Positions 5,810 through 7,841 of a DNA stretch of 7,841 nt are shown here, piece after piece (the first letter of the stretch is position 1; each line of letters begins with the position of its first letter). Below the pieces are notes generated by a model. The model worked only from the letters and a program-made list of their open reading frames with translations. It did no database searches and had not been told where the DNA came from. Origin of the DNA: an uncultured Plesiomonas sp. (lineage in GTDB: Bacteria; Pseudomonadota; Gammaproteobacteria; Enterobacterales; CAMTGL01); the NCBI GenBank assembly GCA_947071955.1, contig CAMTGL010000092.1, positions 1 to 7,841 of the forward strand, written 5' to 3'. A program made the position numbers and the translations under genes.

Positions 5810-5828
5810 CGTAATGAGAGTAGTTATC
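5810..5828. promoter_or_regulatory. Fur-box-like operator over the transcription start
   Basis: Bases 5810-5828 match the 19-bp Fur consensus GATAATGATAATCATTATC at 13 of 19 positions by my hand count, with the outer TAATGA and TTATC blocks best kept. It begins 4 bp after the -10 and overlaps the predicted start. Fur-Fe(II) bound here would block the promoter when iron is plentiful. The call rests on sequence match, position and the gene's ferric-iron function together. Confidence 0.65.
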
Positions 5829-5905
5829 ACTCGTGTTATCTTGTTGCATGGCGTAGTACCCGGTTTTGTGGTACGAGGCTTGCCTCTATTTAGGGATGGA
5901 ATTTA

Positions 5906-6925
5906 ATGAAACGTACACTCGGTACTCTGACACTGCTGGCAGCAAGCGTAATTTCAGCCTCAGCATTTGCGGCAAGCAATGAAGTGAATGTCTACTCTTA
6001 TCGTCAGCCCTATCTGATTGAACCTATGCTAAAAGAGTTCACCAAAGAGACCGGCGTTAAGGTCAACATGGTGTATGCCGAAAAGGGGCTGGTTGAGCGT
6101 TTAAAGCGTGAAGGTGAACTGAGCCCTGCTGACGTGGTGCTGACCGTTGATATCAGCCGTGTGATGGAAGTGGTGAACGCCGGCCTTGCACAGCCGCTTA
6201 AAGATCCGATTCTTGAAAAGAATATCCCAGCACAATACCGTGACTCAGAAGGCCGCTGGTTTGCTCTGACACTGCGTGCACGCGCCATTTACTCCTCAAA
6301 AGATCGTATGGGTGCATTACCGATAAGCTTTAACTACGCTGATCTGGCTGATCCAAAATACAAAGGTAAAGTGTGTGTTCGTTCAGGTAAGAACTCTTAC
6401 AACGTCTCACTGGTTGCCTCAATGATCGCACACCAAGGTGTTGAGAAAACCCGTGCATGGCTGGAAGGCGTGAAAGCGAATCTGGCACAAAAACCGCAGG
6501 GCGGCGATCGTGATCAAGTTAAAGCGATCAAAGAGGGTGTCTGTGATTTGGCGCTGGGCAACAGCTACTATCTGGGCAAAATGCTCGAAGATCCAAAACA
6601 GCACGCATGGGCTGAAGCGGCAGTGATTAACTTCCCGAACCAGCAAACTGACGGTACGCACGTTAATATCAGCGGCGCGGTATTGACCAAGTTTGCGCCG
6701 AACAAAGAGAACGCGGTAAAACTGATGGAGTTCCTCAGTGGTGATACGGCACAGCATATGTATGCAGAAACCAACTTTGAATATCCGGTAAAAGCTGACG
6801 TTAAGCCGTCAGAGTTGGTGGCATCATGGGGTACATTTAAAGCCGATACCCTGCCACTGGAAACCATTGCGAATAACTACAATCAGGCCTTGAAACTGAT
6901 TGATGAAGTGCAGTTCGATCTGTAA
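5906..6925 (+). CDS. Ferric iron ABC transporter, periplasmic substrate-binding protein (FbpA/FutA/AfuA type)
   Basis: The 339-residue protein belongs to the family of periplasmic Fe(III)-binding proteins (FbpA, FutA, IdiA, AfuA). These capture ferric iron and deliver it to an inner-membrane permease and ATPase. A Sec signal peptide is clear (MKRT, hydrophobic core, cleavage after AFA near residue 22). The mature part begins with the family's NVYSYRQPYL segment (28-37) and carries IPAQYRDSEGRWFALTLRAR (107-126) and the paired tyrosines Tyr221-Tyr222 that ligate iron in this family. Cys157 and Cys213 could form a disulfide. The ATG at 5906 has AGGGA at 5892-5896. The Fur-like site and strong promoter upstream, and a permease gene downstream, fit iron-repressed uptake. 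The exact orthologue name is uncertain among fbpA, futA, afuA and yfuA, so no symbol is given. Confidence 0.92.
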   Translation: MKRTLGTLTLLAASVISASAFAASNEVNVYSYRQPYLIEPMLKEFTKETGVKVNMVYAEKGLVERLKREGELSPADVVLTVDISRVMEVVNAGLAQPLKDPILEKNIPAQYRDSEGRWFALTLRARAIYSSKDRMGALPISFNYADLADPKYKGKVCVRSGKNSYNVSLVASMIAHQGVEKTRAWLEGVKANLAQKPQGGDRDQVKAIKEGVCDLALGNSYYLGKMLEDPKQHAWAEAAVINFPNQQTDGTHVNISGAVLTKFAPNKENAVKLMEFLSGDTAQHMYAETNFEYPVKADVKPSELVASWGTFKADTLPLETIANNYNQALKLIDEVQFDL

Positions 6926-6974
6926 TTACGCGGTGAGGTAACTGCGCGGGCAGTGACCATTATTGACTGCTCTT

Positions 6975-7015
6975 AAGGGGGATAAGACTGCGCTGATGCA
7001 GTCGTCCCCCTTTTT
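6975..7015 (+). terminator. Intercistronic terminator between binding-protein and permease genes
   Basis: The outer arms AAGGGGGA (6975-6982) and TCCCCCTT (7005-7012) and inner arms GACTGC (6986-6991) and GCAGTC (6998-7003) make a long two-part stem ending in a T tract to 7015. It sits about 50 nt after the binding-protein stop and about 125 nt before the permease start. Partial read-through would give more binding protein than permease, a common arrangement in ABC importers. Additional copies of ACTGC/GCAGT upstream (6941-6970) could compete for its inner arms. The gap 7016-7139 holds no clear promoter; a weak inverted repeat GTTGGG/CCCAAC (7051-7056, 7080-7085) is present. Confidence 0.85.
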
Positions 7016-7139
7016 GCTTTGCATAAGATAAGTGGCATATTGAACTTGATGTTGGGCGCACACTTTTCTTTCGGTGATACCCAACCGGCAATCAGGGTGT
7101 GGTATGTTGCCCCCATTGAATAAGTGATGAAGTTTTACC

Positions 7140-7841
7140 ATGATCAGACAGGTTAACCTCGGTTGGAAACTCAGTAGCTGGATAGCAGGTTTGCTGCTGG
7201 TGATGCCAATTGGGGCGATTTTTTATGAAGCGAGCCTGAGTGATTCAGGTGATGTATTTAGCCATTTGTGGAACAGCGTGCTGACGGTGTATTTGAGTAA
7301 CTCCGTTTTGCTGGTCTTGGGCACGGTTGCTCTGAGTTTACTGTTTGGTTTACCGGCGGCATGGCTGATGGCGATGTACCGTTTTCCCGGTCAAAAAGTG
7401 CTGCAGTGGGCGCTTTGTTTGCCTCTGGCACTGCCGGGGTATTTGGTAGCATACCTGTATACCGATTTTCTGGATTTTGCAGGCCCAGTACAATCATCAC
7501 TGCGCGCGCTGTTTGGCTGGCAGAGTATGCAAGATTACTGGTTTCCGCCGATCCGTACTCTCGGTGGGGCATGCGTTATCCTCGCGTTTGTGTTGTATCC
7601 CTATATTTATCTGATGACCCGCACGGCACTGATGGAGCAATCCTCCTCATTGCTGCAATCGGCACGTCTGTTGCGAGCCTCGCCGTGGCAGGTGTTGTGG
7701 CGGGTTTGCCTGCCGCTGGCACGCCCTGCGATTGCCGTAGGTGCATCACTGGTTGCAATGGAAACGCTCGGCGATTTTGGTACGGTAGCCTACTTTGCTG
7801 TGCCAACATTAACCACAGCCGTATATGACACTGGCTGGGGT
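7140..7841 (+). CDS. Ferric iron ABC transporter permease (FbpB/FutB type), 3' end outside the window
   Basis: An open frame of 234 codons runs from ATG at 7140 to the window edge without a stop. An in-frame stop at 7128-7130 limits the start, and the ribosome site is weak (GATGAAG). The product is an inner-membrane protein: hydrophobic segments lie at about residues 12-30, 46-80, 87-111 and 141-160, and a further one begins near 198. Residues 168-198 (SARLLRASPWQVLWRVCLPLARPAI region) form the cytoplasmic EAA loop that contacts the ATPase, followed by ETLGDFGTVAYF (208-219), characteristic of ferric-iron permeases. The usually conserved Gly of the EAA loop appears to be Arg179 here. Permeases of this type are about 500-550 residues with two fused halves, so roughly the first half is present. 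It follows the binding-protein gene on the same strand, and the ATPase gene is expected beyond. Confidence 0.9.
   Translation, partial: MIRQVNLGWKLSSWIAGLLLVMPIGAIFYEASLSDSGDVFSHLWNSVLTVYLSNSVLLVLGTVALSLLFGLPAAWLMAMYRFPGQKVLQWALCLPLALPGYLVAYLYTDFLDFAGPVQSSLRALFGWQSMQDYWFPPIRTLGGACVILAFVLYPYIYLMTRTALMEQSSSLLQSARLLRASPWQVLWRVCLPLARPAIAVGASLVAMETLGDFGTVAYFAVPTLTTAVYDTGWG

Noticed and set aside
6419..6757. 112-codon reverse-strand open frame inside the iron-binding protein gene
   Set aside because: It is antisense to a well-conserved gene and shows no domain or expression signals.
7361..7828. 155-codon + strand open frame inside the permease gene
   Set aside because: It lies in another frame of the permease coding sequence, which shows continuous family motifs from 7140 to the window end.

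Overview
The window looks like ordinary backbone chromosome from a gamma-proteobacterium of the order Enterobacterales. AcnB and YacL are close to my memory of the E. coli K-12 proteins, and acnB, yacL and cueO come in the same relative order as in E. coli. Details of the iron-binding protein and of CueO hint at Yersinia or a relative (Yersiniaceae), but this is recall, not a comparison I could run. All genes seen lie on the + strand. I found no tRNA, rRNA, insertion sequence, CRISPR array, phage gene or defence gene.

Layout. Positions 1-470 are noncoding: the end of an upstream transcription unit (lpd would be expected by analogy with E. coli-type maps, but none of its coding sequence is visible), a strong intrinsic terminator (141-175), an inverted repeat, and the acnB promoter and leader. 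Positions 471-3070 hold acnB, encoding aconitase B. It is split into two frames by an apparent 2-bp GT duplication at 1501-1504. Removing two bases restores a reading frame of exactly 865 codons with all three iron-sulfur cysteines at the E. coli positions. The expression signals around the broken gene look intact: an 8-nt match to the RyhB core over the GTG start codon, a long stem-loop right after the stop codon, and a perfect terminator (3190-3220). Next comes yacL (3371-3736), a small acidic protein of unknown function.

Positions 3737-3959 hold a clear CueR-type copper-responsive promoter for cueO (3960-5696). CueO is a Tat-exported multicopper oxidase with all expected copper ligands and an unusually long Met/His-rich insertion. 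In E. coli, speD and speE lie between yacL and cueO; here they are absent from that place.

From 5700 on is an iron(III) uptake locus: a near-consensus promoter overlapped at its transcription start by a Fur-box-like sequence, a periplasmic iron-binding protein gene (5906-6925), an intrinsic terminator set among competing repeats, and the first 234 codons of the inner-membrane permease (7140-7841), which runs off the window. The ATP-binding subunit would be expected beyond the end.

Taken together, the window concerns iron and copper handling: an iron-sulfur TCA-cycle enzyme with iron-linked RNA control, a copper-detoxifying oxidase and a ferric iron importer. I see no evidence for an undescribed system. 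The strongest points for a second look are the acnB frameshift, the acnB 3' stem-loop, the expanded CueO Met-rich segment, the Fur-controlled iron locus and its intercistronic terminator.
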